The translations under genes and the position numbers were made by a program. From Exiguobacterium sp. 9-2 (GTDB lineage: Bacteria > Bacillota > Bacilli > Exiguobacteriales > Exiguobacteriaceae), in NCBI RefSeq assembly GCF_036287235.1, contig NZ_CP142850.1:1629127-1693126 (forward strand): 64,000 bases of DNA, written 5' to 3'. Numbering within the stretch: position 1 is the stretch's first letter; each line of letters starts with the position of its first letter. Under the pieces are notes generated by a model. It had not been told where the DNA came from. It saw only the letters and a list, made by a program, of their open reading frames with translations, and did no database searches. Positions 1 through 7,252 of this stretch are shown piece after piece.

Positions 1-761
1 ACATGAAAGACAATCAGCTAGCGTTGAACCTCCGTGAACCTTCGACGAAAAGTTCGAAAGCACTACGCGAAATTCAAGCTGGACTGTCATCCCTGCAACC
101 GACGATGCAACTCGAGACGAACTATCTGTACGGAGATGTCGATCAATCAACGTTTGATGCGCTTGGCTTCGTCTTTCTATCGCTGTTCTCATTCTTCTTC
201 GTCTTCATCTTGTCAGCAATGGCTCTCGTCAAGGAACGCAGTGGCGGCACGCTCGAGCGGTTAATGATGACACCGATTCGCCAAACCGACGTCATCTTCG
301 GCTATACGCTCGGTTATAGTGTCTTCGCCTCGATTCAGGCGATTCTTGTCGTCCTGTACGCGACGACCGTTCTTGACTTACCGTCTGAAGGTTCGATCAT
401 CTGGGTCTTCCTGACGATGCTTGGACTTGCCGTCGTCGCGGTCTTGTTCGGGGCAACGATTTCGATTTTTGCCCAGTCTGAGCTGCAGGTCGTCCAGTTG
501 ATTCCCTTTACGATCATTCCACAAATCTTCTTCTCGGGTTTGATTCCGCTCGATCTAATCCCGTACGGACTCGGTAACATCGGATATATCACCCCAATTT
601 TCTACGGAGCGAGTGCGATCAAAGAGGTGCTCGTCTACGGCAATGGGTGGTCCAGTATCTGGCCGTACTGGCTCGGACTATTCCTTTATGGAGCAGCCTT
701 GTTCCTGTTGAACATGCTTGCTCTTAATAAGTATCGCGGACACCAAAAAAGACACGGCTGA
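1..761 (+). CDS. ABC-2 type transporter permease, 5' end outside window
   Basis: Membrane subunit of an ABC exporter of the ABC-2 family. Visible residues include at least five hydrophobic segments and the family's cytosolic stretch KERSGGTLERLMMTPIR (about residues 76-92 of the visible part), typical of drug or antibiotic exporter permeases. ABC-2 permeases of this class usually run to about 370 residues with an N-terminal membrane helix and a large loop. Here only about 250 residues are seen and the first in-frame ATG at position 3 has no ribosome binding site, so the gene most likely continues upstream of the window, where the ATPase partner is also expected. Substrate unknown. Its stop codon lies inside a bidirectional terminator hairpin. 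Confidence 0.85.
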   Translation, partial: MKDNQLALNLREPSTKSSKALREIQAGLSSLQPTMQLETNYLYGDVDQSTFDALGFVFLSLFSFFFVFILSAMALVKERSGGTLERLMMTPIRQTDVIFGYTLGYSVFASIQAILVVLYATTVLDLPSEGSIIWVFLTMLGLAVVAVLFGATISIFAQSELQVVQLIPFTIIPQIFFSGLIPLDLIPYGLGNIGYITPIFYGASAIKEVLVYGNGWSSIWPYWLGLFLYGAALFLLNMLALNKYRGHQKRHG

Positions 762-786
762 TTACACAAGCCGTGTCTGATTTTGC
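745..786. terminator. Bidirectional terminator overlapping both convergent stop codons
   Basis: Nine-base arms GACACGGCT (751-759) and AGCCGTGTC (769-777) enclose a 9-nt loop. An A-run lies on the left and TGATTTT on the right, so it can end transcripts from both strands. The stop codons of the two convergent genes (759-761 and 762-764) are inside the hairpin. Confidence 0.85.
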
Positions 787-1463
787 TTAAGCTGTTCAAG
801 AAAAACAGTCCTTCGAGAGGGATCGAGTGTCTGCTCTGCCACGTCGGCATATCGAACGAGTTGATAGATCTCATGCGGGACCGTGACCTCTAAGCGTGTA
901 AACCACTCCGTCAGCGTCTCATATGTCCGCCGTTGTTGCACTGGAGCAAGTGATCGATTGAACGCGCGCACCGCTTCACGAATTTTTGAATCAAGAATAC
1001 TGTCTTTAGATGAGGACTGGACTTCAGGCGTTAGCGGAAGCGATAGAGCGTTTCGTTTCGGTTGATGACTTGATGGGAATGACCACTGCATACGGTTGAA
1101 TCGTTGTCGACGATACAGGTAGATGATGACTAGAGCGACCATCCAAGGAGTCATACGTGCGATTTGATTGATCGCATCTGTCAAGAAACCTTTCCCAAGC
1201 TCAATCGGTTTTTTCTTTTTAGGTTCCTTCCGATATCTTTCGTGCCCAATTTTTGAAGAATCCGGTTGTTTGATGATGTGCTCTTCTTTCACATAGATGA
1301 CTTTTTTAGTCGGTAAGATCTTGCCCGGAATATATACCCAGTTTCCTGTCGATTGATCAATCGGTGGATCGATCAATGCTTGATACGATAGTTTTACACC
1401 CATGACGCCTAAAAATAGGACTAGGCACGTCAAAAAAGTCATCCTAATGATTCGATATCTCAT
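762..1463 (-). CDS. DUF4129-like membrane protein
   Basis: Predicted bitopic or two-helix membrane protein of 233 residues. An N-terminal hydrophobic segment (about residues 8-25) is followed by a polar extracytoplasmic region, a second membrane segment around residues 102-118 (WMVALVIIYLYRR) and a cytosolic tail. The tail carries the DUF4129-like signature: ETLTEWFTRL followed by IYQLVRYADV. The ATG at 1463 is chosen because GGAGG lies 11 nt upstream; the open frame extends 14 codons further without a better site. DUF4129 proteins often accompany transglutaminase or MoxR-type modules, but none is visible here. A paralogue with the same architecture sits at 52442-53068. Function unknown. Confidence 0.7.
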   Translation of the reverse strand: MRYRIIRMTFLTCLVLFLGVMGVKLSYQALIDPPIDQSTGNWVYIPGKILPTKKVIYVKEEHIIKQPDSSKIGHERYRKEPKKKKPIELGKGFLTDAINQIARMTPWMVALVIIYLYRRQRFNRMQWSFPSSHQPKRNALSLPLTPEVQSSSKDSILDSKIREAVRAFNRSLAPVQQRRTYETLTEWFTRLEVTVPHEIYQLVRYADVAEQTLDPSRRTVFLEQLKQNQTRLV

Positions 1464-1545
1464 TTCATCCTGCACCTCCAAACCGAATTGAAATCCGTGA
1501 CACAAGAGCTTTTCCCATATGTTACCATGAAAGGTGGCAATTCAG

Positions 1546-1890
1546 ATGAGTTACGAAAAAGTATTTCAAATGCCGATGCAGAAGCTGTATCAGCTATACC
1601 GTCAAAAAGTCGAGCGTAAGCAACGGACACAAGAGGAACTCGATGACGTGCTGTTCTGGTTGACCGGACACACGAAACCAACTCTTGAACAAGCCATACA
1701 AACCCAAAACGTCGCAGCTTTTTTCGAGCACGCACCCGCCCTGAACGAACGCCGCTTTTTAGTCACTGGCGTCATCTGCGGGATTCGTGTGGAAAATCTA
1801 ACGGATCCGCACATTCGTAACATCCGGATTCTCGACAAACTCGTCGATGAGTTGGCGAAAGGAAAAGCGTTAGCTAAAATCTTACGATAA
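1546..1890 (+). CDS. DUF2200 family protein
   Basis: Small cytosolic protein of 114 residues that I recognise as DUF2200. Family hallmarks visible are the segment VLFWLTGH near residue 35, RFLVTGVICGIRVE in the middle and the highly conserved end LVDELAKGKALAKILR. The ATG at 1546 is preferred over the GTG at 1534 because AAAGGTGG lies 8 nt before it, and the GTG is inside that site. Biochemical function is not known. It is divergent from the DUF4129-like gene and is followed 12 nt later by a small membrane protein gene with its own GGAGG, so the two are probably cotranscribed. Confidence 0.85.
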   Translation: MSYEKVFQMPMQKLYQLYRQKVERKQRTQEELDDVLFWLTGHTKPTLEQAIQTQNVAAFFEHAPALNERRFLVTGVICGIRVENLTDPHIRNIRILDKLVDELAKGKALAKILR

Positions 1891-1902
1891 GGAGGAATGC
1901 TG

Positions 1903-2073
1903 ATGTCTACTTTACTCAGTACACTGGCGATCCTCGTCATGGTGACCAGTGTGACCTATTTCATCGTCTATCAAGTCAAACGAAATAAAGGAACCCATCG
2001 TTCACCCGTCTATCGACTTGCTTTTAGTGGTCTGTTGGTCGGCTTGATGGTCAGTTATTTTTTGTTGACGTGA
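1903..2073 (+). CDS. Small two-helix membrane protein, 56 residues
   Basis: A short open frame beginning ATG at 1903, seven nt after GGAGG (1891-1895), and ending TGA at 2071-2073. The product has two hydrophobic stretches, STLAILVMVTSVTYFIVY and LAFSGLLVGLMVSYFLLT, separated by a basic loop (KRNKGTHR), which suits a hairpin membrane protein with a cytosolic or positively charged turn. I do not recognise a family. Ribosome binding site, spacing and close linkage to the DUF2200 gene support it as real. A regulatory or complex-subunit role is possible but not shown. Confidence 0.7.
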   Translation: MSTLLSTLAILVMVTSVTYFIVYQVKRNKGTHRSPVYRLAFSGLLVGLMVSYFLLT

Positions 2074-2148
2074 GTCGTGATTTTTAGTTTTTGATTTAAA
2101 CAATAAAATCATTAATACAGTATTTGAAATAATGAAGGAGGTATACGA

Positions 2149-2358
2149 TTGAAGATTCGAAAATGGATCCTTCCGCTTTTGCTACTCATCTGTCTTGCTT
2201 CACCGAATGCCGCAACAACATATGTGAAATGGACGGTCGCTCCGACGGGTCACTATCTCGAACGTCTTCAAGCGGCTGACATTCCTTATAAAGTCCGCCA
2301 ACACACGCTTTACATTCAAGAAAAGGATCTGCGCCGCGTCACGTCGTGTTGTACATGA
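2149..2358 (+). CDS. Small secreted or membrane-anchored protein, TTG start
   Basis: A 69-residue product starting at TTG 2149 behind an excellent AAGGAGG site. The N-terminus MKIRKWILPLLLLICLA is a typical signal peptide with a possible cleavage after SPNAA around residue 22. The mature part is about 45 residues, has a TVAPTGHYLERLQAADIPYKV segment in which a Leu-Gln-Ala-Ala-Asp-Ile pattern resembles repeats seen in secreted regulators, and ends with a Cys-Cys pair. Family not recognised. A strong terminator follows at 2369-2401. It has its own promoter-sized gap of 75 nt upstream. Confidence 0.6.
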   Translation: MKIRKWILPLLLLICLASPNAATTYVKWTVAPTGHYLERLQAADIPYKVRQHTLYIQEKDLRRVTSCCT

Positions 2359-2366
2359 CAACGATA

Positions 2367-2403
2367 GAAAACCCCCTCATTTCAGCGAAATGAGGGGGTT
2401 TCT
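2367..2403. terminator. Bidirectional rho-independent terminator
   Basis: Fourteen-base perfect arms (AAACCCCCTCATTT at 2369-2382 and its complement at 2388-2401) with a 5-nt loop lie between the plus-strand small protein gene and the minus-strand FMN reductase gene, serving both. Confidence 0.9.
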
Positions 2404-2416
2404 GATCAATCACGAA

Positions 2417-2959
2417 TTAGCGAATCGTTTTTAATGCCGTTGCCCACGGAATGACTTGATCGAGCATCTGGTTGACCGATGTTTCTTGAACGGCTGCCGC
2501 TTTTAAGACCGATCCATTCTCGAAATCAGTGAACAAGGATAACGCTGGATGCACCCGGACGTCGGCGATCAATAACTCACCTAAGATGCCGCGCAAATGT
2601 TCGGCTGCCCGTGCCCCACCGACAGAACCATAAGAGACGATCCCTGCCGCTTTGTTGTTCCATTCGACACGTAGATAATCGAGCGCGTTCTTGAGTGACG
2701 CTGCAATCGAATGGTTGTATTCCTGGACGATGAAGACGAAGCCGTCTTGTGCTGCGACATCCTTCGACCAAGCAGCAGCACCCGACGCATCCCCATCCTT
2801 TTCACCAAGGAGCGGTAATTTGTAGTCGGCGATATCAAGAATCGTATAGTTCGCATCATCCCGTTGATCAGCCAGTTGTTTGACCCATTTTCCGACTTGT
2901 GGGCTGAGACGTCCTTCACGTGTGGATCCTAAGACGATACCAATGTTTAATTTCTCCAT
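2417..2959 (-). CDS. NADPH-dependent FMN reductase (flavodoxin-like quinone/azo reductase)
   Basis: Cytosolic flavoprotein of 180 residues in the NADPH-dependent FMN reductase family, which reduces flavins, quinones or azo compounds. Visible hallmarks are the N-terminal flavin phosphate loop IVLGSTREGR (residues 6-15), the segment QEYNHSIAASLKNALDYL and GIVSYGSVGGARAAEHLR. The ATG at 2959 is preferred to 2965 because it stands 8 nt from GGAGG, while the upstream ATG is only 2 nt away. It lies about 50 nt downstream of the ring-cleaving dioxygenase gene in the MhqR unit, which suggests a role in detoxifying quinones. The exact substrate cannot be read from sequence. Confidence 0.85.
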   Translation of the reverse strand: MEKLNIGIVLGSTREGRLSPQVGKWVKQLADQRDDANYTILDIADYKLPLLGEKDGDASGAAAWSKDVAAQDGFVFIVQEYNHSIAASLKNALDYLRVEWNNKAAGIVSYGSVGGARAAEHLRGILGELLIADVRVHPALSLFTDFENGSVLKAAAVQETSVNQMLDQVIPWATALKTIR

Positions 2960-3013
2960 TTTCATTACCTCCTCTTGTTTAGATGCGGTTAGTTACATTA
3001 TCGTAATGTTCTC

Positions 3014-3997
3014 TTAAAGGTATTCTTTTTCGATCTTGCGCGTACTCCGGACCGTATCGATCGGACGGACCATTTGTTCAATCTGTGCCCGTTGTGGCTC
3101 GAGGAATGGTGGTAATGATAATTTCTCCCCGACCGTTTCGTATGGCTCATCACCCATGAAACCAGGACCATCCGTTGCCCATTCGAACAAGACACCGCGC
3201 GCGACACGGGCATAGAGGGACTCGAAGAAGAAGCGATCGACGTAACCGGACGTGTTGAAGCGCAGCTGTTGCATCCGCTCGATCCATTCCTGTAAGGCAG
3301 CCGTATCTTCAACGCGGAAAGCGACGTGGTGCACCGTTCCGAATCCTTGACGTCCGCTTGGTAGAACGACGTTGTGCTCAACGATGACTTGTGCGCCGTT
3401 TCCTCCTTCGCCCATCTCGAACAAGTGCAGGGAACCAGCTTGATCGACTTCGCGCATCAACATCGCTTGTTCGAGTACCGCTTTTAAATTGTCGAATTCC
3501 GCGATCCGGATGTGAATTGGACCGAGTCCCGTGATCGCGAACTCGAGGGGTACCGGACCATTTTGCCACGGTGTGCCGGAAGCGACACCTTGATTATGCT
3601 CGTCAGAAATCAACATATATTGTTGCTCATCGAAATCGACGAACGAGAGCGTCTGCTTGCCGAATTGTTCTTTGATACCACGGTGCTTGACGTCATATTT
3701 GTCAAAGCGTTTGATCCAGTATTCGAGTGCCGCATCCGTTGGGACACGGAACGCTGTCTTGAAGATTTCATTCGTTCCGTGTGATCCCTTTTGGATACCA
3801 GGGAAATCAAAGAATGTCATATCCGTGCCGGCAGATCCTTTATCATCGGCGAAGAATAAGTGATACGTCTGGATGTCATCCTGATTGACGGTCTTCTTGA
3901 CCAATCGCATCCCTAGGACGTTCGTAAAGAAGTCATAGTTTTTTTCGGCACTGCTCGTAATCGCCGTCACGTGGTGGATTCCTTTTAGTTCATTCAT
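3014..3997 (-). CDS. mhqO: Ring-cleaving dioxygenase, MhqO-like (VOC family)
   Basis: A 327-residue protein with two vicinal-oxygen-chelate (glyoxalase fold) halves. The first starts at GIHHVTAITS near residue 6 and the second has FGTVHHVAFRVED around residue 220; the histidines and later glutamates are the expected metal ligands. It resembles the MhqO/YdfO/YkcA proteins of Bacillus, implicated in removal of catechols and hydroquinones under quinone stress. Ribosome binding site AAAGGAG lies 9 nt before the ATG. It follows an MhqR-like gene and has its own promoter with a perfect operator palindrome between the -35 and -10 boxes, so it is probably repressed by that regulator. The exact paralogue name is inferred. 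Confidence 0.85.
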   Translation of the reverse strand: MNELKGIHHVTAITSSAEKNYDFFTNVLGMRLVKKTVNQDDIQTYHLFFADDKGSAGTDMTFFDFPGIQKGSHGTNEIFKTAFRVPTDAALEYWIKRFDKYDVKHRGIKEQFGKQTLSFVDFDEQQYMLISDEHNQGVASGTPWQNGPVPLEFAITGLGPIHIRIAEFDNLKAVLEQAMLMREVDQAGSLHLFEMGEGGNGAQVIVEHNVVLPSGRQGFGTVHHVAFRVEDTAALQEWIERMQQLRFNTSGYVDRFFFESLYARVARGVLFEWATDGPGFMGDEPYETVGEKLSLPPFLEPQRAQIEQMVRPIDTVRSTRKIEKEYL

Positions 3998-4020
3998 GAA
4001 AAATCGCTCCTTTAATGGTT

Positions 4021-4049
4021 ATTATCTCGAATTCGAGATATCAGTCTAA
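4021..4049 (-). promoter_or_regulatory. mhqO-like promoter with MhqR-type operator
   Basis: A perfect 18-bp palindrome TATCTCGAATTCGAGATA (4023-4040) sits between a -35-like TTAGAC (4049-4044, minus strand) and a -10-like GATAAT (4026-4021) with 17-nt spacing. The motif closely resembles the MhqR operator known from Bacillus subtilis. A repressor bound here would block RNA polymerase directly. Confidence 0.85.
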
Positions 4050-4055
4050 AAAATT

Positions 4056-4490
4056 TTATTGTTTTTTTGCTTGATAGCCGATCGTTTTGGCTGTCTCGAT
4101 GAATGCTTCGAGGTCTGACGGGGCTATTCCTTGAAATACTTGATTAATCGCTTGCTCGTGCTTTGGAAAAATAGCTTCCATCAGTTGGTGTCCTTCAGAG
4201 GTCAGTTCCGCAAATGTCACACGCCGATCCTCTGGACATGCTTTTCGGACAACGTAATTTTTCTTTTCGAGCTTATCGATGACATAGGTGATGCTACTGC
4301 TCGTGATCAAGACTTTTTTCCCAATCAATTGAATCGGTTGCCTGCCCCTGTGAAACAGCAACTCAAGAACCGAAAAATCCGTTGGGTTCAACCCCCATTG
4401 CGCAACATCCTTCTTGATGACTTCATGTAACGCATCGACTGCGCGCACCATGACCGTCAATGCTTTCATGTTCGGATTCGGTCGTGTCAT
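4056..4490 (-). CDS. mhqR: MarR-family quinone-stress repressor, MhqR-like
   Basis: A 144-residue MarR-type winged-helix repressor. The recognition region IGKKVLITSSSITYVIDKLEKKNYVVRK is followed by the wing PEDRRVTFAELTSEG, as in MarR proteins. The ATG at 4490 is chosen because GAGGTGA precedes it; the upstream GTG at 4499 lies within that site. It heads a minus-strand unit with an MhqO-like dioxygenase and an FMN reductase, matching the MhqR regulon theme of Bacillus. Its own promoter and the next gene's promoter both carry TATCTC-type palindromes, so autorepression is likely. The name rests on this context and motif match. No quinone-sensing cysteine was assigned, though one cysteine is present in the wing (ACPEDRR). 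Confidence 0.82.
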   Translation of the reverse strand: MTRPNPNMKALTVMVRAVDALHEVIKKDVAQWGLNPTDFSVLELLFHRGRQPIQLIGKKVLITSSSITYVIDKLEKKNYVVRKACPEDRRVTFAELTSEGHQLMEAIFPKHEQAINQVFQGIAPSDLEAFIETAKTIGYQAKKQ

Positions 4491-4522
4491 TTCGTTCACC
4501 TCTTTTGTATCTTCAATTCATA

Positions 4523-4569
4523 TATCTTTAATTCGAGATAAATATACCATCCCGATTTTTGTTCGTCAA
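4523..4569 (-). promoter_or_regulatory. mhqR promoter with imperfect MhqR-type operator
   Basis: On the minus strand TTGACG (4569-4564), a 17-nt spacer and TATATT (4546-4541) form a good sigma-A promoter. Immediately downstream lies TATCTCGAATTAAAGATA (4540-4523), an imperfect copy of the perfect palindrome in front of mhqO. This supports autoregulation at a slightly weaker site. Confidence 0.82.
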
Positions 4570-4585
4570 CTGTTTTGAATCACTT

Positions 4586-4634
4586 TAAATGATGATAAAC
4601 ACTTTAGATGTTCGAAGCGTTTATCATCATTTAA
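4586..4634 (-). terminator. Hairpin overlapping the stop of the S51 peptidase gene
   Basis: Fifteen-base arms TAAATGATGATAAAC (4586-4600) and GTTTATCATCATTTA (4619-4633) enclose an 18-nt loop. It covers the stop codon of the upstream minus-strand gene. The T-run is weak, so termination is likely but not certain; it could also be an mRNA 3' stabiliser. Confidence 0.55.
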
Positions 4635-5250
4635 AACAAAGCACGTGCCCTTCTCCTAATCGATAGTGATCTGTCCCAGAAAGAATATACGCCGTGTCAT
4701 CAGGTAATCCGATGGCATGATCCATTTGAGGCAGGTGTTCCTGAAAACGGGTTGCCCGTTTTTCCTGGTTCAAGTGTGGACAGAGACAACCGCTCAGCCA
4801 GCCCTCTCCCGTATCCAGGCAATAGTCTGTTCCGTCCTCACTCGTACGGATCCCGTATTCCATCGCATAGATCGCTCCAGCACTGACACCGACGTACCAT
4901 GTTCCACGCTTAACGGCTTGTTCAAGCAATAGATCCATGCCTTTTAGAGCAAGCGTCTGAACGAGTAACGGGTAATTGCCACCGCCGACATAAAGAATGT
5001 CGGCACGTTCTATTAATCGTCGTTGCGTCGCCATGGATAGTTCGTCGTCAAATAGCGTGACGACCGAGACGATCGCTCCAAGTGCTTCATATGTATCTCG
5101 AAATTGGTATTGGTATAACGATTCATCTCGACTTGCCGTCGGCAGGAAGACGATATGTGGCGCGTGTTTCGTCAGTTGAACGACATACCGATTGATGAAT
5201 TGGTGAGACGGAGCAACCAGTTGACCGCCTCCGATTAGCATGAGGTTCAT
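4627..5250 (-). CDS. Peptidase S51-like protein (dipeptidase E / cyanophycinase superfamily)
   Basis: A 207-residue cytosolic protein with the class I glutamine-amidotransferase-like fold of peptidase S51. The nucleophile elbow GVSAGA (Ser 123) and the preceding ILYVGGGNYPLLVQTL are classic. The ATG at 5250 has AAAGGAG 7 nt upstream, while the open frame begins 21 codons earlier inside the preceding gene. It is the last gene of a three-gene operon with an Lrp regulator and a phosphotransferase. The natural peptide substrate is unknown, so Asp-X dipeptidase activity is only the family default. A second S51-family gene lies at 8769-9431. Confidence 0.82.
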   Translation of the reverse strand: MNLMLIGGGQLVAPSHQFINRYVVQLTKHAPHIVFLPTASRDESLYQYQFRDTYEALGAIVSVVTLFDDELSMATQRRLIERADILYVGGGNYPLLVQTLALKGMDLLLEQAVKRGTWYVGVSAGAIYAMEYGIRTSEDGTDYCLDTGEGWLSGCLCPHLNQEKRATRFQEHLPQMDHAIGLPDDTAYILSGTDHYRLGEGHVLCFK

Positions 5251-5275
5251 CTTTTTTCTCCTTTGCATCGGCTTT

Positions 5276-6034
5276 TTAGAAAAAGGAATACAGTCCGTGT
5301 TCGTAATAATCAAATTCTCGTGTAGTTAGTCGCTCAAATCGATAGCCTTCATAAAAGGCATCGAGGGCTCGCGGATCATTGATGATTGGACTGATGGCGA
5401 GAGCGATATCATACCGCCGATCGCCCGGTCTCATCGCTCCGACATCAATGAACGAGAGCTTTCCGTCCGTCGCAACCAACAGATTGTCTGTCGTACAGTC
5501 GCCATGAATCCAACTGGCAGTTATCGGCTCCGGACAGGAGGACTTTAGTTGTTTCAGTAAATCCATCGTGCCGGACGTCCAAGCAGATGCGACATAACGT
5601 TCCGCTGTCATAAGTCGTTCCGTTAACCACTCCTGTGACGTTCCCCCTGTCGTGCGTTGATGAAACTGGAAAAGATACGTTCCGAACGCTTGCCACAGCT
5701 GAATCCGTTGCTCGCTTGTCGCCTGTCTTAAGGCTGTCGTCAACGTCATCCCGTCTCGCCACTGCATCAAGAGATGGCTTTGCTGTTCCGTCTTAAAAAA
5801 ACTAACGTACTCAGGTAGGAACCCTGGTTCTCGTTGCATCCATTCTTCTAAGACAATTGCTTCTTCTGCGAGCCATCCTTGGTATCTCGCTTCCGTAGCA
5901 GTCTTTAGTAAGTAACTCCCTTTCTTTGCTTCAATCCGGTACACAATCGAAGTTCCCCCTTGCTCAAAAAGCTTTTCGACGTGCCCGATATCCCCCGTCA
6001 GTTGTTCGATCCGTACACGGGTTGCTTCCGTCAT
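5276..6034 (-). CDS. Aminoglycoside phosphotransferase (APH)-like kinase
   Basis: A 252-residue protein of the phosphotransferase (APH/ChoK) fold. The N-lobe has a GGTSIVYRIEAKKGSYLLK segment with the nucleotide-binding lysine near residue 44. The catalytic loop WIHGDCTTDNLL (Asp 179, Asn 184) and the metal-binding IDVGAMRPGDRRYD (Asp 197) are intact. Such proteins phosphorylate small molecules and sometimes antibiotics, but the substrate cannot be deduced. Its ATG overlaps the stop of the upstream Lrp gene (ATGA) and the S51 gene starts 25 nt downstream, indicating one transcript. Confidence 0.82.
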   Translation of the reverse strand: MTEATRVRIEQLTGDIGHVEKLFEQGGTSIVYRIEAKKGSYLLKTATEARYQGWLAEEAIVLEEWMQREPGFLPEYVSFFKTEQQSHLLMQWRDGMTLTTALRQATSEQRIQLWQAFGTYLFQFHQRTTGGTSQEWLTERLMTAERYVASAWTSGTMDLLKQLKSSCPEPITASWIHGDCTTDNLLVATDGKLSFIDVGAMRPGDRRYDIALAISPIINDPRALDAFYEGYRFERLTTREFDYYEHGLYSFF

Positions 6035-6456
6035 ACCGTATATCCCGTGAACGGCACTGGCGTCGACAGTCGAATCCAGGTCGACGGTTTGCCGTAGACC
6101 GATGCGTCATCAAGAAAACGTTCCAGCGTTGTAACGGACGCCGTTTGCAACTTGACCATGAAGTTATAGCTACCGGTCAGGCGATGACACTCGACGACTT
6201 CTGGATGTCCTTTACAAAATTCAATCAAGCCTGCGCAGCGTGTCTCTTCGAACATGACGACCGCGAGTAACCCTTGCGCGAGTGCTTCCGGATTTATGAC
6301 AGCGCGGAATCCTTCGATGATTCCCGCGTCCTCCATTTTTCGGACCCGTTCGATGACGGCAGGTGCCGATAACCCGATCTGTCGTCCGAGTTCCGACCAT
6401 GGAATCCGGGCATCATCTTGCAGAATCCGGACAATCTGTTGATCAATTTGATCCAT
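6031..6456 (-). CDS. Lrp/AsnC family transcriptional regulator
   Basis: A 141-residue feast/famine regulator. The N-terminal HTH spans about residues 1-60 (IDQQIVRILQDDARIPWSELGRQIGLSAPAV) and the C-terminal RAM effector domain includes VVECHRLTGSYNFMVKLQ, a typical amino-acid-sensing motif. AAGGGAG lies 7 nt before the ATG. It is translationally coupled to the phosphotransferase and S51 peptidase genes, so it probably controls that operon in response to an amino acid or small metabolite. A second Lrp-type gene is at 59902. Confidence 0.88.
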   Translation of the reverse strand: MDQIDQQIVRILQDDARIPWSELGRQIGLSAPAVIERVRKMEDAGIIEGFRAVINPEALAQGLLAVVMFEETRCAGLIEFCKGHPEVVECHRLTGSYNFMVKLQTASVTTLERFLDDASVYGKPSTWIRLSTPVPFTGYTV

Positions 6457-6592
6457 TTTTCATCTCCCTTTCGAATTAAAACCACTTTCTTCAAATTAAC
6501 ATGGAATCAAAGGAAAATATAGCCTTTCCCTATGTTCTCCTACTGTGCTCATCAAAATGCTTTTCTTATACTAATTACAGGAGGTGATACAT

Positions 6593-6751
6593 ATGGAATC
6601 AACCTGTGTCCGGTGTCAAGAAACGATTGAAACGACGGTCTATCAGTGCTCGCACGCTTGTACGTTTTGCGAACCGTGTACGAAAGCGCTCGATCATATT
6701 TGCCAAAACTGCGGGGAGATGCTCGAACCCGTCACGCCAGTCGCGACATAA
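6593..6751 (+). CDS. DUF1272 small zinc-binding protein
   Basis: A 52-residue protein, ATG 6593, preceded by CAGGAGGTGATAC with good spacing. Cysteines are arranged as CVRC, CSHACTFCEPC and CQNCGE, the cysteine-rich pattern of the DUF1272 family, which probably binds zinc in a treble-clef or rubredoxin-like knuckle. It is single-copy, divergent from the Lrp operon, and ends in a terminator. No function is known for the family. Confidence 0.8.
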   Translation: MESTCVRCQETIETTVYQCSHACTFCEPCTKALDHICQNCGEMLEPVTPVAT

Positions 6752-6782
6752 AAAGACGGATGCCTCGGCACCCGTCTTTTGT
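6751..6782. terminator. Bidirectional terminator
   Basis: AAAAGACGG (6751-6759) pairs with CCGTCTTTT (6772-6780), with inner pairing of ATGCC and GGCAC. It begins at the last base of the DUF1272 stop codon and lies just before the end of the convergent DUF4188 gene. Confidence 0.88.
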
Positions 6783-6786
6783 CTAT

Positions 6787-7251
6787 TTAGATCGTCTCTT
6801 GTGATTGTCGCTCGGCTAAGCGCTCTTTTGCTTTTTCTTGATGCGGCTTAATCGCCGACTCCCCGAGTGCTTTCGCTAGACCTCGGGTTGGAAGATTGAC
6901 ATACATCGACTCATAATTGCTGACTTCGAACGTCTCATGGAAGATCCCGACCGCTTCTGATGTCCGTGCCTTCTGATTGAATCGTTTCCACGCCGTCAAA
7001 TGACGGGAACCATGGGCATATGCCATCAATTCTTCCGTCGAACGCCAATACTGAATCAACGTCACGGAACGCCAACCGACAAGTGACTCATGCGAAATCA
7101 GACCGACATCGTTTTCATAACACTCTTGTAGCATCGGTCCCATCGCTTGGACCGTCGGTAACCACTGCCGGACAGAACGTAGGCGATTGATCCGTAAACC
7201 GATGATGAACACGACGACGTCTTTGTTCGGAGTCGCAATGATCCGTTTCAT
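6787..7251 (-). CDS. DUF4188 family protein (heme-dependent mono-oxygenase-like fold)
   Basis: A 154-residue cytosolic protein that I recognise as DUF4188, a family with a ferredoxin-like dimeric alpha/beta barrel fold. Visible signature stretches are MLQECYENDVGLISHESLVGW, the tract SVTLIQYWRSTEELMAYA and ARTSEAVGIFHETFEV. The ATG at 7251 is chosen because AAGGAGG lies 8 nt upstream and the start falls one base after the PadR stop; the longer frame extends into the PadR gene. Translational coupling suggests PadR controls it. Substrate unknown; fluid involvement in phenolic or heme-linked chemistry is speculative. Confidence 0.78.
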   Translation of the reverse strand: MKRIIATPNKDVVVFIIGLRINRLRSVRQWLPTVQAMGPMLQECYENDVGLISHESLVGWRSVTLIQYWRSTEELMAYAHGSRHLTAWKRFNQKARTSEAVGIFHETFEVSNYESMYVNLPTRGLAKALGESAIKPHQEKAKERLAERQSQETI

Positions 7252-7252
7252 G

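Noticed and set aside
5926-6270. 114-codon plus-strand frame across the Lrp and APH-like genes
   Set aside because: Antisense to two genes that are coupled by a 4-bp overlap and have clear motifs.
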